Made by a program: the position numbers and the translations under genes. From the NCBI RefSeq assembly GCF_000024765.1, contig NC_013422.1, positions 2,518,887 to 2,582,886 on the forward strand: a stretch of DNA of 64,000 nt, in the 5' to 3' direction. The notes under the pieces were generated by a model. It saw nothing but the letters and a program-made list of their open reading frames with translations, had not been told where the DNA came from and searched no databases. Shown here piece by piece: positions 17,449 through 26,236 of the stretch (positions within the stretch are counted from its first letter, which is position 1; the number at the start of each line of letters is the position of its first letter). Source of the stretch: Halothiobacillus neapolitanus c2. Lineage in GTDB: Bacteria > Pseudomonadota > Gammaproteobacteria > Halothiobacillales > Halothiobacillaceae.

Positions 17449-18771
17449 TTACGCCTTGGCCAGCGCCCGGTCGAGAATATCCAGTGCCTCATCGAATACC
17501 GTATCTTCGGTGGTCAGCGGGTAGAGGAAGCGGATTACATTGGCATAAACGCCGCAGGTGAGCAGAATCAGGCCTTCTTCCAGCGCCGCTTGCTGAACGC
17601 GTTTGACTGCATCGGGCGAGGGTGCGCCGGTGGCCGGATCGCAAAACTCGGCCGCAACCATCGAACCCAGTCCGCGCACTTCTTTCAATGCTGGCACGGC
17701 GGCCTGTGCCGCGTTCAGACGCGCCATCAATTTTTCGCCCAGAAAGTTGGAGCGTTCGACCAATTGTTCCTTCTCCATGACGTCGATCACGGCGAGCGCA
17801 GCGGCAATCGCCAGCGGATTACCGGCGTAGGTGCCACCCAGTCCGCCCGGCGCGGGTGCATCCATCACCTCGGCCCGACCGCACACGGCAGACAGCGTCA
17901 TGCCGCCGGCCATACTCTTGGCCATGGTCACGATGTCCGGCAGAACGTCGTAGTATTCGGTGGCGAACAACTTGCCGGTACGCCCGAAACCGGTCTGCAC
18001 TTCGTCGAAAATCAGCAAAATGCCGTGCTCGTCGCAGACCTTACGCAAACCGTGCAACAACTGGGGTGGCGCAACATAAAAACCGCCCTCGCCTTGAACC
18101 GGCTCGATGATGATGGCCGCCACGCGGCTTGGTTCGATCTCGGCCTTGAACAAAGTTTCCAGCGCGTGCAGCGAATCCTCGACGGTGACGCCATGCAGTT
18201 CCATCGGGAACGGCAGGTGATAGACCTCTGAGGGGAACGGCCCGAAACCGACCTTGTAGGGCACCACCTTGCCGGTCAGGGCACAGCCCATCATCGTGCG
18301 GCCATGAAAGCCACCCGAGAACGCGATAATGCCCGGACGGCCCGTGCTGGAACGGGCGATCTTGACGGCGTTTTCCACCGCTTCGGCGCCACTGGAAAAG
18401 AACGCGGTCTTTTTGGCGTAATGACCGGGCACGAGTGCATTGATGCGTTCGGCCAGGCGCACATAGCTTTCATAGGGCAGAACCTGATAGCAGGTGTGGG
18501 TGAAGCGCTTGAGTTGTTCCTCGATGGCCGCAACCAGCGCCGGATGACGATGGCCGGTATTGAGCACAGCGATACCGCCAGCGAAATCGATGTATCGATT
18601 ACCTTCAACATCCCACACTTCGGCGTTTTGCGCACGATCGATGTAGAAACCGGCCATCACGCCGACGCCGCGCGGGGTGGCTGCCAGCCGACGCGCCTGC
18701 AGATCGGCGTTCATGGATTGATCGTTTGGCGCGGTTGTTTGGGCGCTTTTTGTCATTGCATGGGCGGTCAT
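17449..18771 (-). CDS. gabT: 4-aminobutyrate aminotransferase
   Basis: 440 aa, class III PLP enzyme. RRLAATPRGVGVMAGF, DFAGGIAVLNTGHRHPALV and SGAEAVENAVKIARSSTGR match GabT closely; the PLP lysine is in TMAKSMAGGMTLS and the cofactor Asp in FDEVQTGFGRTG. It converts GABA and 2-oxoglutarate to succinate semialdehyde and glutamate. The ATG at 18771 has AAGGAA upstream; an inner ATG at 18714 matches the E. coli N-terminus but has no clear ribosome site. Upstream in-frame sequence antisense to nothing but overlapping puuC was discarded. It lies 23 bp after puuC. Confidence 0.95.
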   Translation of the reverse strand: MTAHAMTKSAQTTAPNDQSMNADLQARRLAATPRGVGVMAGFYIDRAQNAEVWDVEGNRYIDFAGGIAVLNTGHRHPALVAAIEEQLKRFTHTCYQVLPYESYVRLAERINALVPGHYAKKTAFFSSGAEAVENAVKIARSSTGRPGIIAFSGGFHGRTMMGCALTGKVVPYKVGFGPFPSEVYHLPFPMELHGVTVEDSLHALETLFKAEIEPSRVAAIIIEPVQGEGGFYVAPPQLLHGLRKVCDEHGILLIFDEVQTGFGRTGKLFATEYYDVLPDIVTMAKSMAGGMTLSAVCGRAEVMDAPAPGGLGGTYAGNPLAIAAALAVIDVMEKEQLVERSNFLGEKLMARLNAAQAAVPALKEVRGLGSMVAAEFCDPATGAPSPDAVKRVQQAALEEGLILLTCGVYANVIRFLYPLTTEDTVFDEALDILDRALAKA

Positions 18772-18794
18772 GTCGCTGTTCCTTGCTCGCCGTA

Positions 18795-20282
18795 TCAGGC
18801 GAGGCTGATCCACGTGGTTTTGAGTTCGGTGTATTTTTCGAGCGCGTGCAGCGACTTGTCGCGACCGTTGCCGGATTGCTTGAATCCGCCGAACGGCACG
18901 GTGATGTCGTCTTCGTCGTAGCAGTTGACGTGCACGGTCCCGGCGCGCAGGGCACGGGCCACAAGATGCGCCCGTGAAATATCCCGCGTCCAGACGGCGG
19001 CGGCCAGGCCGTAGCTGGTGTCGTTGGCGATTCGGATCGCTTCTTCCTGCGAGTCGAAGGTGATGATCGACAGCACGGGGCCGAAGATTTCTTCGCTGGC
19101 GATGATCATTTCGTTGGTCACGCCGTCGAAAATGGTCGGCGACACATAGAAACCGCCGGTTTCCGTGCGGACGCGCTCGCCACCACAGCACAAGGTCGCG
19201 CCTTGGCTTTTGCCCGCTTCGATGTATTTGAGCACGTTATCCATCTGCATCTGGTCGACCAGCGCACCCATCGTCGTGTTGGGATCGAGCGGGTCGCCCG
19301 GCATGTGCTTGGGCGAGTACTGCTTGAGTTTCTCGACGAATTCATCGCGGATGGAGCGCTCGACCAGCAGGCGCGACGGCGCGTTGCAGCTTTCGCCCTG
19401 GTTGTAGAAGATCGAACCGGCAGCAGCAGCCACGGCACGGTCCAGATCGGGACAGTCGGCGAAGACGATGTTGGGCGACTTGCCCCCCAGCTCGCACCAC
19501 GCGCGCTTGAGATTGCTCTCGCCCGCCATGACCTGGATTTTCTTGCCCACCGCGGTCGAACCGGTGAAGGCGATGCAGTCGATATCCCTGTGAAGAGCCA
19601 GCGGCGAACCGGCCTCCGGGCCAAAGCCCGGCACCACATTCAACACACCCGCCGGAATACCCGCTTCCAAAGCGAGTTCGCCCAGACGCAGCGCGGTCAA
19701 TGGCGATTTTTCCGAAGGCTTGAGGATGACGCTGTTCCCGGCGGCCAGCGCCGGTGCAATCTTCCAAGAAGCCATCAGCATGGGATAATTCCACGGCACG
19801 ATGGCCGCGACCACGCCTATGGGTTCGCGGGTAATCAGCGCCAGGGTGCGGTCGTTGGTCGGCGCGATCTCGTCGTAGACCTTGTCGATCGCTTCGCCGT
19901 ACCAGCGCAGGGTATTCGCCGTAGCGGGCACATCGGTGCTCATGCTGGCCGAGATGGGTTTGCCCATATCCAGCGTTTCCAGCAGCGCCAGTTCTTCGCG
20001 GTTTGCCAACACCAGATCGGCAAAACGGATCAGGATCGTCTTGCGCTCCCGCGGCGACAGACCGGCCCAGCGCCGGTCTTCGAACGCGCCGCGCGCCGCG
20101 ACGACAGCCTGGTCGACATCCGCCGCCTTGCAGCGCGCCACCTCCGCCAGTTTGCGACCATCCACCGGCGACAGACATTCGAACGTGTTGCCATCGGCGG
20201 CATCGACGCGTTGGCCGTTGATCCAGGCGCGACCGTCAATTGTGAGCGCCGCCGCCCGGGCATGCCAATCAATCGTGTTCAT
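18795..20282 (-). CDS. puuC: Gamma-glutamyl-gamma-aminobutyraldehyde dehydrogenase
   Basis: 495 aa, ALDH superfamily. The N-terminal DWHARAAALTIDGRAWINGQ is characteristic of PuuC/AldH. The catalytic Cys is in NQGESCNAPSRLL, the general base in WCELGGKSPNIVF, and the cofactor motif is IVPWNYPMLMASWK. It oxidises gamma-glutamyl-gamma-aminobutyraldehyde to gamma-glutamyl-GABA, after PuuB and before PuuD; the family also handles free 4-aminobutyraldehyde, which would serve the SpuC branch. Cotranscription with gabT (23 bp) is likely. Confidence 0.93.
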   Translation of the reverse strand: MNTIDWHARAAALTIDGRAWINGQRVDAADGNTFECLSPVDGRKLAEVARCKAADVDQAVVAARGAFEDRRWAGLSPRERKTILIRFADLVLANREELALLETLDMGKPISASMSTDVPATANTLRWYGEAIDKVYDEIAPTNDRTLALITREPIGVVAAIVPWNYPMLMASWKIAPALAAGNSVILKPSEKSPLTALRLGELALEAGIPAGVLNVVPGFGPEAGSPLALHRDIDCIAFTGSTAVGKKIQVMAGESNLKRAWCELGGKSPNIVFADCPDLDRAVAAAAGSIFYNQGESCNAPSRLLVERSIRDEFVEKLKQYSPKHMPGDPLDPNTTMGALVDQMQMDNVLKYIEAGKSQGATLCCGGERVRTETGGFYVSPTIFDGVTNEMIIASEEIFGPVLSIITFDSQEEAIRIANDTSYGLAAAVWTRDISRAHLVARALRAGTVHVNCYDEDDITVPFGGFKQSGNGRDKSLHALEKYTELKTTWISLA

Positions 20283-20371
20283 TTCATCACCCCTGTTTAC
20301 CGTGCTTTTTTACTGTGCTTTTTGCTGTGTTGGCCGAACGATGGCGCGGCCCTGTCTCTCACCAAGCGTGC

Positions 20372-21832
20372 TTACAGCCCGGCCATGGCGACGTATTTGA
20401 TCTCCAGATACTCGTCGATGCCGTGATGGGAACCTTCACGCCCCAGACCCGACTGCTTGACCCCACCGAAGGGCGCCACTTCATTCGAGATGATGCCGGT
20501 GTTGACGCCGACCATGCCGTATTCAAGCGCTTCCGCCACCCGCCAGATGCGCCCGATATCTCGACTATAAAAGTACGAGGCCAGGCCGAATTCAGTCCGG
20601 TTGGCCAGCTCGATCACTTCCTCGTCGGTCTTGAAGCGGAATAGCGGCGCGACCGGGCCGAAGGTTTCTTCGCGGAACATCAGGGCATCCGGGCTCACAT
20701 CCGCGAGCACGGTCGGCTCGTAGAATGTGCCGCCCAACGCATGGCGCTTGCCGCCCGAGACCAGACGGGCACCCTTGGCAATCGCATCGCCAACGTGGCT
20801 TTCCACCTTGGATAGCGCCGCTTCGTCGATCAACGGGCCTTGTGTAATGCCGTCGGTAAACCCATCGCCGACCTCCAGTTTGGCCACACGATCGGCCAGT
20901 TTCTGCGCGAAGGCATCGAATACGCCGTCCTGCACAAATAACCGGTTGGCACAGACACAGGTCTGACCCGCATTGCGGTATTTGCTGGCAATGGCGCCGT
21001 CCACGGCCGCATCCAGATCCGCGTCGTCGAACACGATGAACGGTGCGTTGCCACCCAACTCCAGCGACAGCTTCTTGATGGTGTCCGCACTCTGACGCAT
21101 CAGGATGCGACCCACTTCGGTCGAGCCGGTAAAGGACAATTTGGTCACCACCGGGCTGTCGCAGATGGCGCCGCCGATTTCCCGCGGATCGCCGGTAATG
21201 ACCTGGAACACGCCGCCGGGAATGCCCGCTTCTTCGGCCAGCACGGCCAGCGCCAAGGCGGACAACGGGGTTTGCTCGGCGGGCTTGACGATCATGGCGC
21301 AACCGGCCGCCAGCGCCGGGCCGACTTTGCGGGTAATCATCGCGGTCGGGAAGTTCCAGGGCGTAATGGCGGCGGTGACGCCGATCGGTTGCTTTAATAC
21401 CAGCAATCGGCGGTCACCCTGCGGTGCCGGGATCACCTCGCCGTACACGCGTTTGGCTTCTTCGGCGAACCATTCGATAAAGCTGGCGCCGTACGCGATT
21501 TCACCGCGCGCTTCGGCCAGCGGCTTGCCTTGTTCTGCGGTCAGAATCCGCGCCAGATCGTCTTGATGCTGCATGATCAGCGCGAACCATGCCTTCAACC
21601 GTGCGGCGCGATCCTTGGCCGTCAAGCTGCGCCATGCCTTTTGGGGTTCGGCGGCGGCGGCAATGGCGCGCTCTGTTTCGACCCTTCCCATCAAGGGCAC
21701 TTCGGCAATCGGTTGCGCCGTGGCCGGGTTCGTCACCGTCAGGGTGGCACCAGAGTCGGCGCCGACCCAAGCACCCGCCAACCAGGCAACGCCTTGTTTA
21801 AGCAGTGCCGGATATTTGAGTTGGATAGACAT
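20372..21832 (-). CDS. gabD: Succinate-semialdehyde dehydrogenase [NAD(P)+]
   Basis: 486 aa, ALDH superfamily. The catalytic Cys is in NAGQTCVCANRLFV, the base in LELGGNAPFIVF, and the motif TPWNFPTAMITRKVGPALAAG is the GabD/SSADH signature. It completes GABA breakdown to succinate. Upstream is the potFGHI transporter, downstream puuC and gabT, so import and the full route to succinate are on one strand. Confidence 0.94.
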   Translation of the reverse strand: MSIQLKYPALLKQGVAWLAGAWVGADSGATLTVTNPATAQPIAEVPLMGRVETERAIAAAAEPQKAWRSLTAKDRAARLKAWFALIMQHQDDLARILTAEQGKPLAEARGEIAYGASFIEWFAEEAKRVYGEVIPAPQGDRRLLVLKQPIGVTAAITPWNFPTAMITRKVGPALAAGCAMIVKPAEQTPLSALALAVLAEEAGIPGGVFQVITGDPREIGGAICDSPVVTKLSFTGSTEVGRILMRQSADTIKKLSLELGGNAPFIVFDDADLDAAVDGAIASKYRNAGQTCVCANRLFVQDGVFDAFAQKLADRVAKLEVGDGFTDGITQGPLIDEAALSKVESHVGDAIAKGARLVSGGKRHALGGTFYEPTVLADVSPDALMFREETFGPVAPLFRFKTDEEVIELANRTEFGLASYFYSRDIGRIWRVAEALEYGMVGVNTGIISNEVAPFGGVKQSGLGREGSHHGIDEYLEIKYVAMAGL

Positions 21833-21947
21833 AAATTCTCCAGATTTGGTAGACAGCCTAGCCGCCCGGCTCGACTGTGGGGTTTGATTTGATTAGAGCG
21901 ACGCCCATCAGCCTAACTAGTCGACATTCAATCTCGACCCGATTAGC

Positions 21948-21973
21948 CCTTTTCCTGGACTCTTTTCCTGGAC
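21948..21973. repeat. Tandem 13-bp repeat just after potI
   Basis: TTTTCCTGGAC recurs at 21950-21960 and 21963-21973, followed by a C/T-rich stretch. It lies directly beyond the potI stop, in the 150-bp gap before gabD. No function assigned. Confidence 0.55.
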
Positions 21974-21981
21974 CCTTTCCC

Positions 21982-22815
21982 TTAACCCTTTCCTTGCGCA
22001 TACGCATCGGCAACTTCACGTTGTCGTCGACGTTCCGCCCGCAGTTGATACAGGCTGGAGGCAATGACGCCGATGCTGACGACCACGATAATGACGGTGG
22101 CGACGGCATTGATGGAGGGATCGAGCCCCAAACGTGCCCGCGAGAAGATGACGAGCGGCAGGGTGGTCGAACCCGGCCCGGACAGGAAGGCTGCGATCAC
22201 CACGTCATCGAACGATAGGGTAAACGTGAGCAGGAAGGCCGAAACCAGCGCAGACGCGATCAGGGGCAGGGTAACCAGCCAGAACACCTGAAAGGGCTTG
22301 CAACCAAGGTCCATCGCTGCTTCTTCGAGCCGAAGATCGATTTCGCGTAGCCTTGAAATGATCACCACGGTCGCAAACGAGGTACCGATCAGAGCATGCC
22401 CCAACAGAATCGTACCAATGCCGCGCTCGGGAAAGCCCAACCACTTCTGCAGGGCCACCAGCATGAGCAGCAGCGAAATACCCACGATGACATCCGGCAT
22501 GACCAGCGGCGCGTTGGCCATAGAGGATAAAAGCCCACGCCCCTTGAAGCGACCGTACCGCACCAGCACAAAGGCCGTGAACGTGCCGAAGATCACCGAC
22601 AGGGTGGCGCTCATGAATGCCAGCTTGAGCGAGATGATCAAGCCGTCGATCAACTCACGGTCGTGCGATGCATCCACATACCATTTGAAGGTGAAGCCGG
22701 TCCAGACCGTGCTCAGCCGTGAATCGTTGAACGAGTACACCACCAGCGTGACGATCGGGATATACAGAAAGATGAATACGGCGATCAGCCACGATCGACC
22801 AAACAGGTTCTTCAT
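21982..22815 (-). CDS. potI: Putrescine ABC transporter permease PotI
   Basis: 277 aa, six predicted helices of the MetI-like permease fold. The ABC-contact EAA loop is EAAMDLGCKPFQVFWLVTLP. The N-terminus GRSWLIAVFIFLYIPIVTLV fits PotC/PotI. Its ATG overlaps the potH stop as ATGA. Works with PotH as the inner-membrane channel for putrescine. Confidence 0.93.
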   Translation of the reverse strand: MKNLFGRSWLIAVFIFLYIPIVTLVVYSFNDSRLSTVWTGFTFKWYVDASHDRELIDGLIISLKLAFMSATLSVIFGTFTAFVLVRYGRFKGRGLLSSMANAPLVMPDVIVGISLLLMLVALQKWLGFPERGIGTILLGHALIGTSFATVVIISRLREIDLRLEEAAMDLGCKPFQVFWLVTLPLIASALVSAFLLTFTLSFDDVVIAAFLSGPGSTTLPLVIFSRARLGLDPSINAVATVIIVVVSIGVIASSLYQLRAERRRQREVADAYAQGKG

Positions 22816-23726
22816 GATTTCTCTCCCAGTCTGGTTTCATCGTTGTAACGATTGAACAAGGCCATGGGCACGAGAATGAGCAGGATCATCACGATGGTGA
22901 CGGCAGAGGCCATGGGCCAATCGTTGTTGCTGAAGAACTCATCCCACAGGACGCGGGCAATCATGAGTGTGCGCGCACCGCCGAGCAACTCGGGAATCAC
23001 GTATTCACCGAACGCCGGGATGAACACCAAAAGCGAACCGGCGATGATGCCGCGCTTGGTCAGCGGTACGGTGACCAGCCAGAAGGTCTTGAATGGACTG
23101 GCCCCGAGATCGGCCGCCGCTTCGAGCATGCGCCCGTCCAGTTTCACCAGCGTTGCGTACAGCGGCAACACCATGAACGGCAGATAGGCGTACACCATAC
23201 CGATGGTGAGTGAAAACGAGGTGTGCATCATGTGGATCGGGGAGGCAATCACACCCAGCCCCATCAATCCGTTATTGACGATGCCGTTGTCCGCCAGCAG
23301 GGCTTTCCATGCATAAATGCGCAGCAGAAACGATGTCCAGAACGGCAACATGACCAGCATCAGCAGCACAGTACGCAGATGCGCCGGGGCACGCGAGATG
23401 AAATACGCGAACGGATAACCCACGATCAGACAGTACAAGGTGGTTATCGCCGCGAATTTCAACGAAGAGAAATACGTATCGAAATAAAGCGAGTCCTGAC
23501 CAAGGTACAGGTAGTTGCCGAAATTGAACTTCAGCGTCAGTTCGTCATCGGCCCACTGCCACAGGCTGGACACCGAGGTGACGTCCATGTGAGCCAGACT
23601 GATATCCAGAACAAGCAGGAGGGGGGCGGCCGCCAGGGCGAACAGCCAGATCATCGGGATGCCGATCACCAGATTGCGGGTGGTGAAAACACCCTGAAGC
23701 CAGGGAACGATGGATTTGAGTCTCAT
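22812..23726 (-). CDS. potH: Putrescine ABC transporter permease PotH
   Basis: 304 aa, six helices, EAA loop EAAADLGASPFKTFWLVTVP. The N-terminal LAHMDVTSVSS and LPFWTSFLLRIYAWKALL match PotB/PotH. The ATG at 23726 is chosen because AGAGGG lies upstream and the gene then starts 14 bp after potG; a longer reading would run into potG. Confidence 0.93.
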   Translation of the reverse strand: MRLKSIVPWLQGVFTTRNLVIGIPMIWLFALAAAPLLLVLDISLAHMDVTSVSSLWQWADDELTLKFNFGNYLYLGQDSLYFDTYFSSLKFAAITTLYCLIVGYPFAYFISRAPAHLRTVLLMLVMLPFWTSFLLRIYAWKALLADNGIVNNGLMGLGVIASPIHMMHTSFSLTIGMVYAYLPFMVLPLYATLVKLDGRMLEAAADLGASPFKTFWLVTVPLTKRGIIAGSLLVFIPAFGEYVIPELLGGARTLMIARVLWDEFFSNNDWPMASAVTIVMILLILVPMALFNRYNDETRLGEKS

Positions 23727-23740
23727 GTTTACGGCCCTCT

Positions 23741-24853
23741 TTATTCCGTCAGTACAACCATGGCCAGATTGTCCCACTGGGCATATGCACGATCACCCCA
23801 AGTCAGGCCACAACTCAAATCCCGGGTAATGTTTATTTCTTGGGCCTTTAGGATCATGCCACTGGCCAACTTGAGGTGATACGTTGTGTGCGCACCGAAA
23901 TAAGCCATTTCGACCACCTCGCCTTCACACCAGTTGTATTTGGCCTCTGGCTTTTCCTTGGAGAGCTGGATTTTCTCCGGGCGAAGGGCGCCGGCGACGT
24001 CCATGCCCGATGTCCCGGATATGCCATGGCCCACATAGTGCGTACACTCCGGGCAGCGCACGGTGACGTGATCGGGCTCGTCTTCGTCGACCTTGCCCTC
24101 GAAGATATTCACATTGCCAATAAAGCCTGCCACGAATCGGCTGTTGGGGGTTTCGTAAATCTCGTCCGGTGTGCCCACCTGAAGCAGTGTTCCCTCATCC
24201 ATGACCGCGATGCTGCAGGCCATGGTCATCGCTTCTTCCTGATCATGCGTCACCAGAACACAGGTAACCCCTACCTGTTCGATAATGTTGACCAATTCGA
24301 ACTGCGTGGTTTCCCGCAGCTTCTTGTCAAGCGCACCGAGTGGTTCGTCAAGCAGCAGGAGGGTGGGCCGCTTGGCCAGACTGCGCGCCAGGGCGACCCG
24401 CTGTTGCTGGCCGCCAGACAATTGATGGGGTTTGCGCTTACCGTACTTGGACAGCTGAACGAGATTGAGCATGGCATTGACGCGCTCGTTGAGCTCCGCG
24501 CCCTTGAGTCCATCGCGCCGCAGGCCGAATGCCACGTTGTCCCAAACGCTCAGATGGGGGAAAAGCGCATAGGACTGAAACATCATGTTGACCGGCCGTT
24601 CATATGGGGATAGGTCGGTAATGTCTTGTCCGGAGAGATAAATTCGGCCGCTCGTCGGTGTTTCGAACCCGGCCAGCATCCTGAGCAAGGTTGATTTGCC
24701 GCAGCCCGAACTGCCGACAAGGGCAAAAATCTTGCCTTTGGGCACCGTCAGAGAAACATTATCAACCGCCTTTACGACACCGTCGAAGACCTTGCTGACG
24801 CCATCAATTTTCAATAAGACATCCTGATCTGTCGTGGCCGTTACCGATGCCAT
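23741..24853 (-). CDS. potG: Putrescine ABC transporter ATPase PotG
   Basis: 370 aa. Walker A GSSGCGKST, signature LSGGQQQRVALARSL, Walker B LLLLDEPLGALD, and switch His in LVTHDQEEAMT. A C-terminal TOBE-like regulatory domain follows (about residues 260-370; LRPEKIQLS). The start at 24853 has GAGGAG upstream. A pair of strong hairpins separates it from potF, suggesting lower expression of the ATPase and permeases than of the binding protein. Confidence 0.94.
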   Translation of the reverse strand: MASVTATTDQDVLLKIDGVSKVFDGVVKAVDNVSLTVPKGKIFALVGSSGCGKSTLLRMLAGFETPTSGRIYLSGQDITDLSPYERPVNMMFQSYALFPHLSVWDNVAFGLRRDGLKGAELNERVNAMLNLVQLSKYGKRKPHQLSGGQQQRVALARSLAKRPTLLLLDEPLGALDKKLRETTQFELVNIIEQVGVTCVLVTHDQEEAMTMACSIAVMDEGTLLQVGTPDEIYETPNSRFVAGFIGNVNIFEGKVDEDEPDHVTVRCPECTHYVGHGISGTSGMDVAGALRPEKIQLSKEKPEAKYNWCEGEVVEMAYFGAHTTYHLKLASGMILKAQEINITRDLSCGLTWGDRAYAQWDNLAMVVLTE

Positions 24854-24876
24854 AACTATCTCCTCGTGGGGTTCAA

Positions 24877-24965
24877 CTTTTCTACCCAACCAGCAAAACG
24901 AACGGGCCGCCGAAGGGTGCTGCTTGGGTAGAAAAGCACTCCGTCCATTAAATACGGACGGAGTG
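24877..24965 (-). terminator. Two hairpins between potF and potG (attenuator or mRNA-stabilising element)
   Basis: In transcription order, CACTCCGTCC pairs with GGACGGAGTG (24937-24946 with 24956-24965), followed by a short T-rich tract. A second hairpin then pairs 13 bp perfectly (24877-24889 with 24924-24936), with additional inner pairing (24891-24895 with 24918-24922). Such structures after a binding-protein gene are known to give partial termination or 3'-end protection. Confidence 0.75.
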
Positions 24966-24973
24966 ATGGGGTA

Positions 24974-26092
24974 TTAAGAGCCTGTCTTGAACTTGGTGTA
25001 CAGACGCGTCATCAGACGACGGGTGTCGCTGTCGACAGCCTTGGGTGTCACCAGTTTCGCCAAATCCGCATCGGAGAGGAACACGGACTTATTGTTGGCC
25101 ACGTCCGGCGTCACAAACGGCAGGGAATCCTTGTTGGGATTCGCGTACAGCACTTCGTTGGTCAAAGATGCGTCAACCTTCGGTTGCAGGATATAGTTCA
25201 TCCACTTGAGTGCATTCTCGGGATGCGGCGCATCTTTTGGAATCGCCATGCTATCGAAGAATGCAAGGCCGCCATTTTCGGGAATCAGGACCTCGATTTT
25301 CTGCCCGTTCTTGCTGTCGATCGCACGCTGCGCGGACTGGCTCATGTCGCCGGACCAGCCGAGGGAAACGCATAGGGAGCCGTTTGCCAGGTCGTCAATG
25401 TAGCTTGAGGAAGAGAACTCCTTGATGTACGGACGAACCTTCTCAATTTTTTTGTACGCGGCCTCGTAATCGGCTTTTTTATTGGTAAACGGCGGCAAAT
25501 TCATTGAATGCAGCGCGGCTGGCAGCACTTCATAGGCCGAATCCAGAACGGAAATACCGCATGATTTCAGCTTGCTGGCGTATTTCGGATCGAAAATCAG
25601 ATCCCATGCGCTTTTGGGCATCGGCGTATCGCCAAGTGCTGCCTTCACCTTGTCGACATTGATACCCACCGTGGTGTAACCCCACAGCCAGTTGACGAGG
25701 TACTGGTTGCCCGGATCGACCACCGCCAGCTGTTTCTGAATGGCCGGGTTGAGGTGGACCAGGTTCGGAACTTTACTCTTGTCGATTTTCTGGAACAGAC
25801 CGCCTTTTATTTGCAGCTCGGCCCAGTTGGCTGAGGGCACAACGATGTCATAACCGGTATGACCGGCAACAAGTTTCGCGTGGAGCGTTTCGTTGCTGTC
25901 GTAGTTGTCGTAATTGACCTTGATGCCGGTTTCCTTTTCAAAGTTCTTGATGGTGTCCGGTGCAATGTAATCCGACCAGTTGTAGATGTTGAGGACCTTT
26001 TCCTCTGCAGCGCCTGCCGCAGGGACCAGCCCGGCGGTAAACGCGACGGCGATCATGCCGCCAAGCAATTGTTTCTTGAACACAGGTTTCAT
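24974..26092 (-). CDS. potF: Putrescine-binding periplasmic protein PotF
   Basis: 372 aa. A signal peptide (about residues 1-27, ending VPAAGAAEE) is followed by the PotD/PotF family start KVLNIYNWSDYIAPDTIKNF. The core has WLWGYTTVGINVDKVK and SYIDDLANGSLCVSLGWSGD, which line the polyamine site in the family. It delivers putrescine to PotHI. The ATG at 26092 has AAGGAGA upstream. PotD (spermidine-preferring) cannot be excluded, but the putrescine-catabolic context favours PotF or the Pseudomonas SpuD/E type. Confidence 0.93.
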   Translation of the reverse strand: MKPVFKKQLLGGMIAVAFTAGLVPAAGAAEEKVLNIYNWSDYIAPDTIKNFEKETGIKVNYDNYDSNETLHAKLVAGHTGYDIVVPSANWAELQIKGGLFQKIDKSKVPNLVHLNPAIQKQLAVVDPGNQYLVNWLWGYTTVGINVDKVKAALGDTPMPKSAWDLIFDPKYASKLKSCGISVLDSAYEVLPAALHSMNLPPFTNKKADYEAAYKKIEKVRPYIKEFSSSSYIDDLANGSLCVSLGWSGDMSQSAQRAIDSKNGQKIEVLIPENGGLAFFDSMAIPKDAPHPENALKWMNYILQPKVDASLTNEVLYANPNKDSLPFVTPDVANNKSVFLSDADLAKLVTPKAVDSDTRRLMTRLYTKFKTGS

Positions 26093-26211
26093 ACTAAGTT
26101 CTCCTTCAGGGTCATTGGCAAGTTCGAAAAAATACATCCCACACACGTGCGTCAAAATCGAGTACATCCAACCTAGGGTCACAATGGGTGGTCGCTTCGA
26201 ACACACCCTCT

Positions 26212-26224
26212 GTAAACCGTTTAC
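26212..26224. promoter_or_regulatory. Perfect palindrome upstream of potF
   Basis: GTAAACCGTTTAC is a 13-nt palindrome with a single central base, of the kind bound by LacI-type or other dimeric regulators. It lies 120 bp before potF, just after spuC. It may be an operator for an internal promoter of the transporter genes. Confidence 0.4.
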
Positions 26225-26236
26225 GAGCGTTGCCGC

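Noticed and set aside
18772..19191. N-terminal extension of gabT into puuC
   Set aside because: The extension is Arg-rich, overlaps puuC out of frame, and a good start with a ribosome site exists at 18771.
19203..20426. Long plus-strand frame opposite puuC
   Set aside because: Antisense shadow of an aldehyde dehydrogenase with complete motifs.
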